NCBI RefSeq assembly: GCF_001644645.1
Contig: NZ_CP011390.1
Location: 4,212,001-4,276,000, forward strand
Direction: 5' to 3'
Origin: Flavisolibacter tropicus
Lineage (GTDB): Bacteria; Bacteroidota; Bacteroidia; Chitinophagales; Chitinophagaceae
Length of the DNA stretch: 64,000 bases
The notes beneath the pieces were generated by a model, which searched no databases, was not told where the DNA came from, and worked only from the letters and a program-made list of their open reading frames with translations. A program made the position numbers and the translations under genes. Below are positions 1-9,200 of this stretch, one piece after another. Each line of letters begins with the position of its first letter. The first letter of the stretch is position 1.

Positions 1-738
1 CCGTTATTTCCACCAAGCTGGCGCATGATGATCTGCATTCCTTCCTCTATTACCGAGGTAGAAAAGCGTGCTGTGCGTGATAGTGCGGAACAGGCTGGTG
101 CCAAGGAAGTATACCTGATTCACGAGCCTATGGCCGCTGCTTTAGGTATCGGTATCGATGTGGAAGAACCGGTTGGTAACATGATCATTGACATTGGTGG
201 TGGTACAACAGGTATTACGGTGATTGCCTTGGCAGGCATTGTTTGTGACCAATCTATCCGTATTGCGGGAGATGAGTTTACGGCAGATATCATGGAAGCG
301 CTGCGTCGTTATCATAGTTTATTGATTGGTGAGCGTACGGCTGAACAGATCAAGATCCAGATCGGTGCTGCCATGAAAGATCTGGAAAACCCACCAGATG
401 ATATTCCTGTAAATGGTCGTGACCTGGTAACCGGTATTCCTAAGCAGATTATGGTAGGCTTCCAGGAAATTGCTGAAGCCCTTGATAAATCGATCTTTAA
501 AATTGAAGAAGCTATTCTGAAGGCATTGGAACAAACACCTCCGGAGTTGGCTGCTGATATTTACCGCCGCGGTTTGTACCTGACAGGTGGTGGTGCCTTG
601 CTGAAAGGTTTGGACAGACGCTTAAGCCAAAAGATCAAGTTACCTGTACACGTAGCAGACGATCCACTGAAGAGTGTGGTACGTGGTACTGGACTGGCTT
701 TAAAGAACTACGAACGTTATCCTTTTGTAATGAGATAA
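1..738 (+). CDS. mreB: Rod-shape protein MreB (5' end missing)
   Basis: This is the C-terminal part of the actin-like protein MreB, which forms membrane-bound filaments that guide lateral-wall peptidoglycan synthesis. The frame is open from base 1, so the true start lies upstream; 245 codons remain of roughly 340. The first ATG, at base 25, is internal. Actin-fold motifs are visible: the phosphate-2 loop IDIGGGTTG (about 187-213) and the adenosine motif LTGGGALLKGLD (about 580-615). The stretch HEPMAAALG is typical of MreB. It is followed after 86 bases by mreC and mreD, the usual order. Identity is firm from sequence; function is known for the family. Confidence 0.97.
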   Translation, partial: PLFPPSWRMMICIPSSITEVEKRAVRDSAEQAGAKEVYLIHEPMAAALGIGIDVEEPVGNMIIDIGGGTTGITVIALAGIVCDQSIRIAGDEFTADIMEALRRYHSLLIGERTAEQIKIQIGAAMKDLENPPDDIPVNGRDLVTGIPKQIMVGFQEIAEALDKSIFKIEEAILKALEQTPPELAADIYRRGLYLTGGGALLKGLDRRLSQKIKLPVHVADDPLKSVVRGTGLALKNYERYPFVMR

Positions 739-740
739 AA

Positions 741-817
741 ATGCTTCATGCTACACGCTTCACGCTGCAAGCATGTCTTGCCTAGCGTGAAGCGTGTAGC
801 ATATAGCTTACAGCTTT
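741..817. repeat. Heptad array with 19-bp inverted repeat in the mreB-mreC gap
   Basis: Eleven consecutive heptads can be read in one phase (atgcttc, atgctac and so on, later tagcgtg, aagcgtg). The two halves are complementary: 748-766 pairs perfectly with 784-802 over 19 bases with a 17-base loop. The array lies inside the probable mreBCD transcript, so it should form a strong RNA hairpin. No T-run follows, so it is not a classical terminator. Confidence 0.8.
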
Positions 818-824
818 CCACCGC

Positions 825-1703
825 ATGCGCAACATCTTCCTCTTTATAAGACGCTATTTTGTCTTTCTTATCTTCCTGGTTTTACAAGCCGTAGCGATAT
901 GGATGTTGTTTAGCTATAACCGCTTTCACCGCGCAATAGGATTAGGGTTAGCCAGTGAGGTAACCGGTAGTATCAATGCGCAGGTAGATAAAGTGGATGA
1001 CTACTTTCATTTGCGTGAGGAAAACCGCCGTGTACACAGCATGAACGATTCGCTTCTGAACCTTTTACGCGAAAACTTTAGTTCGGCCGACACCATGCAA
1101 CGTATGGTGGTCGATACATTGCGTTTTGACTCTGTGATTCAATTCCGCCGCTATATCTATCGCGATGCTAAGGTGGTGTTTAACTCCGTTAATTCTGAAA
1201 ATAACTACCTGCAATTAAGCCGTGGTGCCAATAAGGGTGTGACGGATAATATGGCTGTTATCAACTCTGATGGTGCTATTGTAGGCTTGGTGGTAAATAC
1301 CAGTCCACACTTTAGCCAGGTAATGAGCCTGTTGCATACAAAAAGCCGTATACCTGCCATGCTAAAAGGATCTAACGTATCGGGTACGGTGCGTTGGGAT
1401 ACCAAAGATCCACGCTTTTTGAACCTGGAAGGTATCAGCCGTGATGTGGCCGTAAAGAAGGGTGATACGGTATTGACCAGCCGCTATTCTTACAACTATC
1501 CACCGGGCTTTATTATTGGTCGAATTGAAACCATTGAAACCGAAAAAGCAACTGGTTTTTATAAATTACAAGTTCGCTGCGCTACCAACTTCAATAGTTT
1601 ACAGCAAGTGTTTGTTATTGAAAACCTGCAACGCGCCGAGCAAGTGCAGTTAGAAAAAGACACGGAAAAGAAAATGGAACAGGAAAGGAGGACGACTAAA
1701 TGA
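825..1703 (+). CDS. mreC: Rod-shape protein MreC
   Basis: MreC links the MreB filament to the periplasmic wall-synthesis machinery. The 292-residue product has a short cytoplasmic N-terminus, one membrane helix (about residues 9-30), a helical, probably coiled-coil stretch (about 50-90), and the paired beta-barrel MreC domain (about 115-270, with LSRGANKGVTDNMAVI and PPGFIIGRI typical). The start ATG gives a normal N-terminus. Its stop overlaps the mreD start by four bases, which implies translational coupling. The C-terminus is charged and helical. Order and length match the family. Confidence 0.97.
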   Translation: MRNIFLFIRRYFVFLIFLVLQAVAIWMLFSYNRFHRAIGLGLASEVTGSINAQVDKVDDYFHLREENRRVHSMNDSLLNLLRENFSSADTMQRMVVDTLRFDSVIQFRRYIYRDAKVVFNSVNSENNYLQLSRGANKGVTDNMAVINSDGAIVGLVVNTSPHFSQVMSLLHTKSRIPAMLKGSNVSGTVRWDTKDPRFLNLEGISRDVAVKKGDTVLTSRYSYNYPPGFIIGRIETIETEKATGFYKLQVRCATNFNSLQQVFVIENLQRAEQVQLEKDTEKKMEQERRTTK

Positions 1704-2233
1704 GTGATCTAGTAAAGAATATCTTCCGGTTGGCCATTTTTATATTGGTTCAGGTGTTTGTGCTGAATAAGATCCCTCACTTGCATCAATTTGTGGTTCC
1801 TTACCTCTATTACCTGTTTATTCTTTGGTTGCCCTTTACCATACCGCGCATGGGGTTATTGGGTATTGGTTTTATAACCGGGTTGCTGCTGGATTATTTT
1901 ATGATGACACCAGGTTTGCATACGGCAGCCTGTGTATTAATTGCCTATGTACGTCCTTTCCTAATCAACCTGATGATTGTAAAGGATACCTCTGAGTTGA
2001 CTTATCATGAGCCATCTCCAAGAGGAATGGGATGGGGGCCTTATTTTATTTATGTATTCATTTTGACCCTGCTGCACCATATCTACCTGGTGTTTTTGCA
2101 GTGGCTGGACTTTGGTACCTTCCTTACTTTTTTAATAAAAGTAGGCGCTACTACCGGTATCAGTATGTTGCTGATACTGACCGTGGAACTGCTTTTCCCA
2201 CGCCGGTTGAAGTATCGTACCAATACAGCCTAA
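1700..2233 (+). CDS. mreD: Rod-shape protein MreD
   Basis: MreD is a small integral membrane protein of the elongation complex. The 177-residue product is nearly all hydrophobic, with about five membrane segments. Its sequence is poorly conserved, as usual for MreD, so the call rests on hydrophobicity, length and position directly after mreC with a four-base overlap. The start ATG lies inside the mreC stop region. It appears to end the operon: the next gene is on the other strand. Confidence 0.92.
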   Translation: MSDLVKNIFRLAIFILVQVFVLNKIPHLHQFVVPYLYYLFILWLPFTIPRMGLLGIGFITGLLLDYFMMTPGLHTAACVLIAYVRPFLINLMIVKDTSELTYHEPSPRGMGWGPYFIYVFILTLLHHIYLVFLQWLDFGTFLTFLIKVGATTGISMLLILTVELLFPRRLKYRTNTA

Positions 2234-2248
2234 GTCATTAACTACCCT

Positions 2249-2548
2249 TTATTGCTTGTTGTGCACAATGCTATCTTTTGAACGATGAGCGCCACTTGTG
2301 CTTTTGCGTGTTTTAGGATCAGTAGCAGTTGATGCATTCGTGTCCGGCTTTCGCATGCCGGCTGATTCAGTAATAGATTGGCTTCCGGTATTGCTGTTGA
2401 TTGTTGTTGCTGTATCCACACCCATATTACTTTGTACCGCTGTATCCACTGGCATGGTGGTGGTATCTGTTGTTGGATCACCGTCCGTTGCATTACCGCA
2501 ACTTGCCAGCGCCCAAACAACGCCAGCCATATAAACTATCCGTTTCAT
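2249..2548 (-). CDS. Small Thr/Asp-rich lipoprotein, unknown function
   Basis: A 99-residue protein with a lipoprotein signal: basic start MKR, hydrophobic core, and lipobox L-A-S-C with the acylated cysteine at residue 17. The mature part is rich in Thr, Asp, Ser and Lys and has no visible fold. It is convergent with mreD, 15 bases away. Secreted low-complexity lipoproteins of this kind are common in Bacteroidota. No family was recognised; that it is expressed is inferred only from the clean signal sequence. Confidence 0.6.
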   Translation of the reverse strand: MKRIVYMAGVVWALASCGNATDGDPTTDTTTMPVDTAVQSNMGVDTATTINSNTGSQSITESAGMRKPDTNASTATDPKTRKSTSGAHRSKDSIVHNKQ

Positions 2549-2642
2549 AATACTCGTTTAATAGTCTAGCAATTGACACAATTACTTTGCCATTCCATAA
2601 ACCTGTTGTTGTGCTATTGCGAAGGCTGTTGTATTGTTGTGT

Positions 2643-3326
2643 ATGAAAACGCTTTTGCTATTGCATGGGGCTATTGGCAGTAGTGCCCAGCTGGAAATGC
2701 TAAAGAAGAAGCTTGAATCTTCTTATAAGGTGTACACATTTAATTTACCCGGACATGGCGGCACTGCACTTCCCCAGGAGTTTAGCATACCCACTTTTGC
2801 CAATATTGCAAGGACGTATATACGCTTGGAAGGGCTTAGCAGTATTTCAATAGTAGGATATAGCATGGGAGGATATGTGGCAATGTACCTGGCAAGGCAC
2901 TACCCGGGGTTTGTTGAAAAAGTAGTAACACTGGCAACAAAGTTTGAATGGGACGAAGCCATTGCTGCCAGGGAAGTTAAAATGCTGCAACCCGATGTAA
3001 TAGAACAAAAGCTGCCCGCCTTTGCTAAAACCTTAGAAGAACGCCACGCACCTGAGGATTGGAAACAGGTGTTGGACAAAACCAAGGACATGCTCTTGGG
3101 ATTAGGGAAACATAATGAGTTATCACTGGAGGATTACACTTTTATACGAACGCCTGTTCAATTGCTCCTCGGCGACCGCGATAAAATGGTAGGGCTGGAA
3201 GAAACCCTAGCGGTATACAAGCAATTGCCCAATGCCCAGTTGGGCATTTTGCCTGGAACGCCCCATCCGATAGAGCAGGTAGATGCAGAGCTATTAGCGT
3301 TTCATGTAAGACGGTTTATAGGATAA
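2643..3326 (+). CDS. Alpha/beta-fold hydrolase (MenH-like)
   Basis: A 227-residue cytoplasmic alpha/beta hydrolase. The oxyanion-hole region LLLLHGAIGS is near residues 4-13, the strand PGHGG follows, and the nucleophile elbow GYSMGG puts the catalytic serine at residue 74. An acid in LLGDRDKMV and a histidine in GTPHPIEQV complete a plausible triad. I chose the ATG at 2643; the frame opens nine bases earlier with a TTG. Overall shape resembles MenH-type and proline-iminopeptidase-like enzymes, but no menaquinone genes are nearby, so the substrate is open. Confidence 0.88.
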   Translation: MKTLLLLHGAIGSSAQLEMLKKKLESSYKVYTFNLPGHGGTALPQEFSIPTFANIARTYIRLEGLSSISIVGYSMGGYVAMYLARHYPGFVEKVVTLATKFEWDEAIAAREVKMLQPDVIEQKLPAFAKTLEERHAPEDWKQVLDKTKDMLLGLGKHNELSLEDYTFIRTPVQLLLGDRDKMVGLEETLAVYKQLPNAQLGILPGTPHPIEQVDAELLAFHVRRFIG

Positions 3327-3439
3327 GTCTTGCAGGTGCACGCCCCCGGCCCCTAAAGGGGAGCGTCCACGCTTCTAAGAATCACAGAGAAACATTATCT
3401 GAACCGGGATTTGGGGAGATTCAGGGATTAAAGGAAAGC

Positions 3440-3720
3440 TGGGCTGTATTTTGTATCTTTAGGGTCTTCTTTTAAGGTGTTTTCTGCCTTTCTTATTACA
3501 CATTTCTTTACTATCTCTTACAGTTTATAGCGGGGACTGGATGACGACATAGGGCTCTAGTTATGGGTGAGGTAGGGCTGTGGTAGGGGCCGAAGGATCG
3601 GCCGAAGGATCGGCCGAGGTACGGGTGAGGTACGGACTTCATACGGAGTTAGTATGGACCTGATACGGAGTAACCTAGTCTTCCATACGGAGTAACCATG
3701 AAGGGACAGAGGAGGAGCCA
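3440..3720 (+). repeat. 11-base-phased repeat element, copy A
   Basis: A conserved head (3440-3534) is followed by about a dozen units of mostly 11 bases, each starting TAcGG or TAGGG (3562-3697), for example tacgggtgagg then tacggacttca. Two 12- to 13-base units containing ggatcggccga interrupt the phase. The head shares two blocks of 22 and 23 identical bases (3449-3470, 3492-3514) with copy B at 34621-34710, which lies in the opposite orientation. A related tail with ccatgaagg-type words follows to about 3740. Confidence 0.8.
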
Positions 3721-3850
3721 TGAAGGGACGTAGGAGTCGCAGGCAAGGAAGTACCAAGGATTAATGGGATTTGGGGAAGGATTGGCAGGATTAGATGGAT
3801 AGATCAGGTTTTAGGGCAGTGTTCCTTTGAGGTTTAGACTTGCTTTAATG

Positions 3851-3985
3851 CAAGAGCAGACCCTGAAACGAGTTCAGCGTGACAGTAAAAGTCATTAGAC
3901 TAGCTGTCAGATTTTAGGTGTGAATCTCTGAGATCCTTCGCTATCGCTCTGGATGACAAAAGCAAGAGGCATTATAATAGCAATC
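3851..3985 (+). repeat. S element, copy 1 (composite intergenic repeat)
   Basis: The segment contains the words ctgaaacgagttcagcgtga (3863-3882), ctctgagatccttcgc and ggcattataatagcaat. All recur in inverted orientation at 26553-26736. The module order differs between the copies, as if the units are shuffled. Phrases like these are frequent between genes in Bacteroidota, from my general knowledge of such genomes. Confidence 0.7.
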
Positions 3986-4000
3986 ATTTCCTCTCTTTGG

Positions 4001-4103
4001 GTATTGAGTATTGCGAATTAAGCATTGAACATTTTCTTCATTATTTCTTATTCCTTTTTCTGCTACATCCTGCTAATCCATTCTAAATCCCATTAATATG
4101 CGG
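4001..4103. repeat. Heptad array
   Basis: Heptads in one phase begin gtattga, gtattgc and pass through gcattga, acatttt to T/C-rich units, ending with words containing ccattctaaatccc. The same order of themes is found at 20881-20999 and, in part, at 34740-34823 and 50428-50575. Confidence 0.7.
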
Positions 4104-4233
4104 TCCTCCTTTTCTCCTTTGCTCTGTGCGAACCCCTTCTCTTTTTCTCCTGTCCCTCTTTAACCTCTTAGCCCTTTAACAGGGTGTTTTCAAAAAACTC
4201 AGGCTTTGCAACGTAAAATCGCCAATTTCCTCC

Positions 4234-4241
4234 TACCTTTG
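4234..4241 (+). promoter_or_regulatory. Probable -7 box for rpmH operon
   Basis: TACCTTTG matches the Bacteroidetes primary-sigma -7 consensus TAnnTTTG. The nearest TTTG is at 4205-4208, giving a 25-base spacer, which is longer than usual, so the -33 assignment is weak. Initiation about seven bases downstream would leave a leader of about 100 bases before rpmH that contains complementary words (acctgt near 4270, acaggc near 4310). Confidence 0.45.
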
Positions 4242-4349
4242 CCGTCCTTTCACAAAGCCCACGGGTGTGGTGACCTGTAGGTAGCGACTGAAACAAGCCT
4301 GGCTCTCCACAGGCGATTTAGTAAAAACGTGAAAAAAACTTATTAAAAG

Positions 4350-4505
4350 ATGAAACGTACATTTCAACCGCACCGCCGCCGCCGCAAAACCGTTCATGGT
4401 TTCCGTAAGCGTATGCAAACAGCTAATGGTCGTAAAGTATTAGCTAGCCGCCGCGCTAAAGGCCGTCATAAACTGACTGTAAGCGACGAGAAGCGATTAA
4501 AGTAA
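4350..4505 (+). CDS. rpmH: Ribosomal protein L34 (bL34)
   Basis: A 51-residue basic protein that begins [18 protein letters not shown] and continues [22 protein letters not shown], the hallmark L34 sequence. L34 is a component of the 50S subunit. It is followed by rnpA and yidD, the conserved order in most bacteria. The C-terminus carries a short extension (TVSDEKRLK) that is common in Bacteroidota. The gene is short but the call is essentially certain. Confidence 0.98.
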   Translation: MKRTFQPHRRRRKTVHGFRKRMQTANGRKVLASRRAKGRHKLTVSDEKRLK

Positions 4506-4535
4506 TAGTATCGAGTAAGTACTGAAAATCATTCA

Positions 4536-4563
4536 GCCTCCCGCTTATGCAGGAGGCTTTTTT
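4536..4563 (+). terminator. Terminator-like hairpin between rpmH and rnpA
   Basis: gcctcccgc (4536-4544) pairs with gcaggaggc (4549-4557) with one mismatch and a four-base loop, then six T residues. This has the form of an intrinsic terminator or attenuator. The only ATG available to rnpA, at 4547, starts in the loop of this hairpin. Confidence 0.75.
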
Positions 4564-4981
4564 ATTACTTCGACAATCAAATACCATCCGGCAGTATACC
4601 TACCATAAAAAAGAAAAGCTCAAAAAGCGCAAAGACATTGAAACCCTCTTTAAAGAGGGCAAAACCTTTGGGGCTTACCCGCTGCGGGTTTATTACCGGG
4701 TCGAAGTTCCTGAAGGTAATGGTGGTATAGAGCTGCAAGCCGGGGTATCGGTGTCTAAAAAGTATTTTAAACGGGCGGTAGACCGTAACCGGATCAAACG
4801 CCTGCTGCGGGAAGGCTATCGACTCCAAAAAGGCGGACTGGTTCTTGCCTTACAAACGAAAGGTGTAACAGTGCACCTGTTTATCATATTTACAGGTAAA
4901 GAATTGCCTTCTTTTGAAGAGGTAAAGACAAAATTGAAAACGGTACTTCAGCGTTTAGAAAAAGAAATATGCACGACGTGA
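4547..4981 (+). CDS. rnpA: Ribonuclease P protein component
   Basis: RnpA binds the RNase P RNA and helps mature the 5' ends of tRNAs. The family signature is clear: the RNA-binding motif [16 protein letters not shown] near residues 74-89, preceded by [16 protein letters not shown]. The start is doubtful. The 144-residue frame begins at an ATG inside a terminator-like hairpin, and the family normally starts near residue 18 (TYHKKEKL); no ATG, GTG or TTG lies between. The end overlaps yidD by 13 bases. Product identity is firm; the N-terminus is not. Confidence 0.93.
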   Translation: MQEAFLLLRQSNTIRQYTYHKKEKLKKRKDIETLFKEGKTFGAYPLRVYYRVEVPEGNGGIELQAGVSVSKKYFKRAVDRNRIKRLLREGYRLQKGGLVLALQTKGVTVHLFIIFTGKELPSFEEVKTKLKTVLQRLEKEICTT

Positions 4982-5208
4982 AAAAGCTGACTCAACTATT
5001 GGCCCTGCCATTCATCTTTCTGATTCGCTTTTACCAAAAAGTGATCTCTCCCTTTCTGGGACCGCAGTGTCGCTATACGCCCACCTGCTCGCAATACGGA
5101 TTAGAAGCCTTTAAGAAGTATGGTTTGTTCAAGGGTTTCTGGCTTACTATCAAGCGCATTGGCCGTTGTCATCCCTGGGGTGGTAGTGGGTATGATCCGG
5201 TGCCGTAA
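4969..5208 (+). CDS. yidD: Membrane protein insertion efficiency factor YidD
   Basis: A 79-residue protein with an amphipathic, membrane-associating N-terminus ([20 protein letters not shown]) and the family motif [19 protein letters not shown], then [12 protein letters not shown] at the end. YidD assists YidC-dependent membrane protein insertion. It overlaps rnpA by 13 bases and so is probably translated by coupling. The usual downstream partner yidC is absent here; the convergent sod gene comes next. Confidence 0.96.
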   Translation: MHDVKKLTQLLALPFIFLIRFYQKVISPFLGPQCRYTPTCSQYGLEAFKKYGLFKGFWLTIKRIGRCHPWGGSGYDPVP

Positions 5209-5209
5209 A

Positions 5210-5397
5210 CCCCCTGTCCCCCTAAAGGGGAGACTAAGGTCTAAGTGTTCCTTTTTATAAAAAGAGTCATTTAAAAATTATCTATATAAACAAGAACGCC
5301 TTCCATTGGAAGGCGTTCTTGTTTATATTACTATATTAGGCTGTTTGCTTTGCAAAAGTATGTAACGCCTTAGTCTCCCCTTTAGGGGGACAGGGGG
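5210..5397. repeat. 30-bp perfect inverted repeat around a terminator
   Basis: Bases 5210-5239 and 5368-5397 are exact reverse complements over 30 bases. Each arm contains the self-complementary core cccctaaagggg, and a looser copy of that core occurs at about 3341-3368. The arms bracket the bidirectional hairpin at 5285-5327. Palindromes of this kind are frequent between genes in Bacteroidota. Confidence 0.85.
5285..5327. terminator. Bidirectional terminator between yidD and sod
   Basis: A perfect 20-base-pair stem (5285-5304 with 5308-5327) with a three-base loop. The outer pairs are A/T rich, so it can act on both strands. It sits midway between the convergent yidD and sod genes. Confidence 0.85.
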
Positions 5398-5399
5398 CC

Positions 5400-6008
5400 T
5401 TACTTGCTCGCATTTTCAAAACGCTCGCTCACCTTGTTCCAGTTGATCACGTTCCAGAAAGCATTCAAGTATTCAGGACGGCGGTTTTGATATTTTAGGT
5501 AGTAAGCATGCTCCCATACGTCAACACCTAAGATTGGCGTGCCTTTTACTTCAGCTACATCCATCAGTGGGTTGTCCTGGTTAGGGGTAGACGTTACTTC
5601 CAGTGCACCGTTTCTAACAATCAACCATGCCCAGCCGCTACCAAAGCGGGTAGTACCTGCTGCATTCAACTTTTCTTTAAACGCATCGAAAGAACCAAAG
5701 GCCTGGTTGATAGCATCAGCTAAACGGCCAGTTGGCTGTCCACCAGCATTAGGTGCTAAGATCTCCCAAAAGAAAGAGTGGTTCCAGTGGCCGCCACCGT
5801 TATTGCGTACGGCTGGAGAAATGCTACCTGCATTGGCAACCAGTTCTTCCAAGCTTTTATTCTCATGTTCAGTGCCTGCAATGGCTTTATTTAAGTTGTC
5901 TACATATGCCTGGTGGTGCTTACCATGGTGAATTTGCATGGTTTGCGTATCAATATGCGGCTCTAGCGCATCGGGTGCGTAGGGCAAAGGAGGAAGTGTA
6001 AATGCCAT
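5400..6008 (-). CDS. sodA: Superoxide dismutase, Mn/Fe family (Mn-type)
   Basis: A 202-residue cytoplasmic superoxide dismutase that converts superoxide to oxygen and hydrogen peroxide. The metal ligands are visible: His27 (in QIHHGKHH), His77 (in HWNHSFFW), Asp163 and His167 (in DVWEHAYY). The second-sphere glutamine is in the C-terminal domain (TPNQDNP), with Gly at the N-terminal alternative site, which is the Mn-type arrangement. There is no signal peptide. It is monocistronic and convergent with yidD. Metal preference is inferred from these residues only. Confidence 0.96.
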   Translation of the reverse strand: MAFTLPPLPYAPDALEPHIDTQTMQIHHGKHHQAYVDNLNKAIAGTEHENKSLEELVANAGSISPAVRNNGGGHWNHSFFWEILAPNAGGQPTGRLADAINQAFGSFDAFKEKLNAAGTTRFGSGWAWLIVRNGALEVTSTPNQDNPLMDVAEVKGTPILGVDVWEHAYYLKYQNRRPEYLNAFWNVINWNKVSERFENASK

Positions 6009-6217
6009 AACTGTCGATTTTAAGTTTACAAATTAAAAATTGAAGTCCTATGAATTGCAAATGTATTAAAGGAAATGGGGAATAACGGCCTTCCTTAGGT
6101 TTCCGTTGTGCTAAATAAACATTCGACCGCTTATAAAATGTATTTGTCGAATAGAAACGGCAAAGCTCTGCTGTAATGAAAAATTGACTAATTTCCTCGC
6201 AATCAAACTAGACTTCA

Positions 6218-9200
6218 ATGAGACGATTACTGCTTTGCATGGCAATGACATTACTGTTTTTGCCACAACTACTGCTAGCCCAATCGCGCCAGGTAACTGG
6301 TACGGTAAGGGGGGAGAAAGGGGATCCGATGCCCTTTGTTTCTGTTCTTGAAAAAGGAACAAAAAACGGAACTACCACCAATGATAAGGGTGAGTTTACA
6401 ATCACTGTTACCTCTAATCGCCCTGTATTAGTTATTTCCTATACTAGTATGCAACCACAAGAGATTGTGGTAAACGGCCGCGATGTTGTTAACGCCACAC
6501 TTCAACCAGATGCACAGGCACTCGATGAAGTCATTACCGTGGCTTACGGAACTGCTAAAAAAGGTAGCTTCACCGGCTCCGCTACTGTGATCGATGAAAA
6601 ACAGATCAAAGAACAGCCAACTACTTCTTTTCAAAATGCCCTTATTGGGAAGGCCCCGGGGGTGCAGGTTACTGCTGCATCAGGCCAGGCTGGCTCTGTT
6701 GCCAGCATTCGCATCCGTGGTATCGGCTCTATGAGCGCTTCCAACGAACCACTGTACGTAATTGATGGTGTGCCGATAACATCCGGCAACTCGGGCCAGC
6801 TGAGCGATTACATTTATTCTACCAACAACGTAATGAATACGCTCAACCCGGCCGATATTGCTTCTATCACCATTTTGAAGGATGCTGCTGCCGCTTCGCT
6901 ATATGGTTCAAGGGCTGCTAATGGTGTAGTGGTGATCACTACCAAGCAGGGCAGGTCAGGCAAGCCAAAAATCAATTTGCGTTCTTCCATAGCTCTTACA
7001 CCGTCTTGGGCAACCGATAATTATGAAACAGCCAGTGTACAGGAGCAGGTAAATATGCTGTACAGCATCCTTTACGATTCGCGTATTTCAGCAGGTAGAA
7101 CACCGGCACAAGCTAACGAACAAACCCTGATGAGATTGAATTCCAGAAACTGGTCACCTGGAGCCAGCTATGGAAATCCTACCACTGCCTACGGATTTGG
7201 GATCCATGGTTACGAATTTTCTACCCAGGGAACCGGCATGTATGAGAACGTCATTATCAAAGGCAAGACTGACGGGATTGAAAACCGGGAAGGAAAATAT
7301 TTTGATTGGGAAGATGCCCTATTCAGAACCGGCGTTTATCAAACCAACGACCTTTCGGTTAGCGGTGGTGATCAAAACACAAAGTATTATACATCTCTTT
7401 CTTACACAAAGGATAACGGTCGCATAAAAGTGAATGACTTTGACCGTATATCTGGCCGTGTGAACCTCTCTCAGGGTATTGGTAAATACGTTGACTTCAA
7501 TTCCAGTATTAATGTTGCCAAAACAACCAAGTCGGGTTATAACGATACCCGGAATACCGGCGGTAACTATTTTATGCAAACCCGCAATTTATTGTGGCCG
7601 CTCTACTGGCCTACCGATTATAAAACGGGTAAGCCCTATTCTGATCGTTACGGAAGCCTTGCTCAAAATGGCTTGTATTACGATAATGAGTGGGAGAATA
7701 AAACTTCAGATTTCCGGACGTTGATTAATGAGTCTGTTGTGGCTCATATCCTGCCATCGCTTGATCTGAAGACCGTATTCTCATATGATAATGTACAAAC
7801 GAAGGATCATCTTTATTATAGTGCAAAACATTTCAATGCATCTGCCACTAACGGTAGTGTTTCCGAAATGAGTACCAATTCAACCAGGCTGGTGTCATCT
7901 ACCACAGCGAATTACAAAAAAGCTTTTGGTGCAAGTAATATAGATGCCCTTGTAGGTTACGAAGCGGAAAAAAACACCACCGATTTTCTAAGGTCTAGCG
8001 GCACTGACCTGCCTTCCAGCGCTTTGCATACGGTGGCTACTGCCGGTAAACGAGATGCCAACGCTTATTCCTGGGGCAATGCTATGAACTCCATATTGTC
8101 CAGAGTAGAGTATAATTATGATCAAAAATATTCCGCGTCTGCATCCTTCCGCCGCGATGCATCTTCCAAACTGGGACCTGATGTCCGCTGGGGCAATTTT
8201 TGGTCTGTTTCAGGTGCATGGAAGATCGACAGGGAATCGTTTATGAGCAATGTAGATTACATCAGTAACCTACGGTTAAGGGCATCCTACGGTATTAATG
8301 GAACACTGCCTCCTGGCGATTTTGCTTGGCGCCCGCTAGCTGGCTATGGCAATCAGTATATGACACAGGCCGGCGGTGGCATTAGCTCAATTGCCGATAA
8401 AAATCTGAGATGGGAAACCAACTATGTTACCAACGTAGGTTTAGAATTTGGCCTGTTTGCTCAACGCCTGTATGGTACCATCGAGTATTTCAACCGCGAC
8501 TCAAGAGACCTGTTGCAGAATGTGCCTATTTCCAGGGTTACGGGTTTTTCATCCACGCAAAGGAATGTGGGTGCAATGAACAACACCGGATTGGAACTCA
8601 GTTTGGGTGGAGATATCGTTCGCAAAAACAAACTGAGATGGAGTGTGAATGCCAATGCATCGTTTATCCACTCTGAAATAACTAAGCTTTATAGAAGCGC
8701 TAATGAAGACAAAGGTGGCGATATCATTTGGTATGATCCTACCGGTGGCGACGCCAGAGCGCAATATATTTACAGAGAAGGTGAATCTACCTATTCATTC
8801 TATGGTTATGAGTGGGCTGGCGTAGATCCTGCCAATGGAAAGAACCGTTGGTATGTAAATGATCCTAACAATAAATCAACAGGTGACTTCCAGTTGGACG
8901 GCAGAGGCGCCACTTACAACTATAGTAAGGCCAACTATGTGATCTTAGGAAGTGCCTTGCCAAAAGTCTATGGCGGTTTCAATACCGACCTGCAATATGG
9001 TAACCTTACCCTGGGCGTCAATTTTATCTATAAGTTAGGAGGCAAACTTTATGATGGCGCCTTCAAGGATATGGCAGATGATGGATATTACTGGGAGCGC
9101 ATTCGCTCAGAGGATTTATATGAGAATATGTGGACCCCTAGTAACACTAACGGTTCCTTGCCTAAGCTGGATGGTAACGACCTGACAGATCCAATGCAAT

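Larger units (their letters stand above)
3327..4200. other. Gene-free repeat cluster
   Basis: I see no credible gene here; the short reverse frame at 3557-3757 is composed of repeat units. The stretch holds a cccctaaagggg-type palindrome (about 3341-3368), the 11-base-phased element (3440-3720), an S element (3851-3985) and a heptad array (4001-4103). Such a pile-up suggests a tolerant site for repeat insertion upstream of the rpmH promoter. Confidence 0.75.

Noticed and set aside
3557..3757. 66-codon reverse reading frame
   Set aside because: It lies wholly in the 11-base-phased repeat and its residues are repeat-derived.
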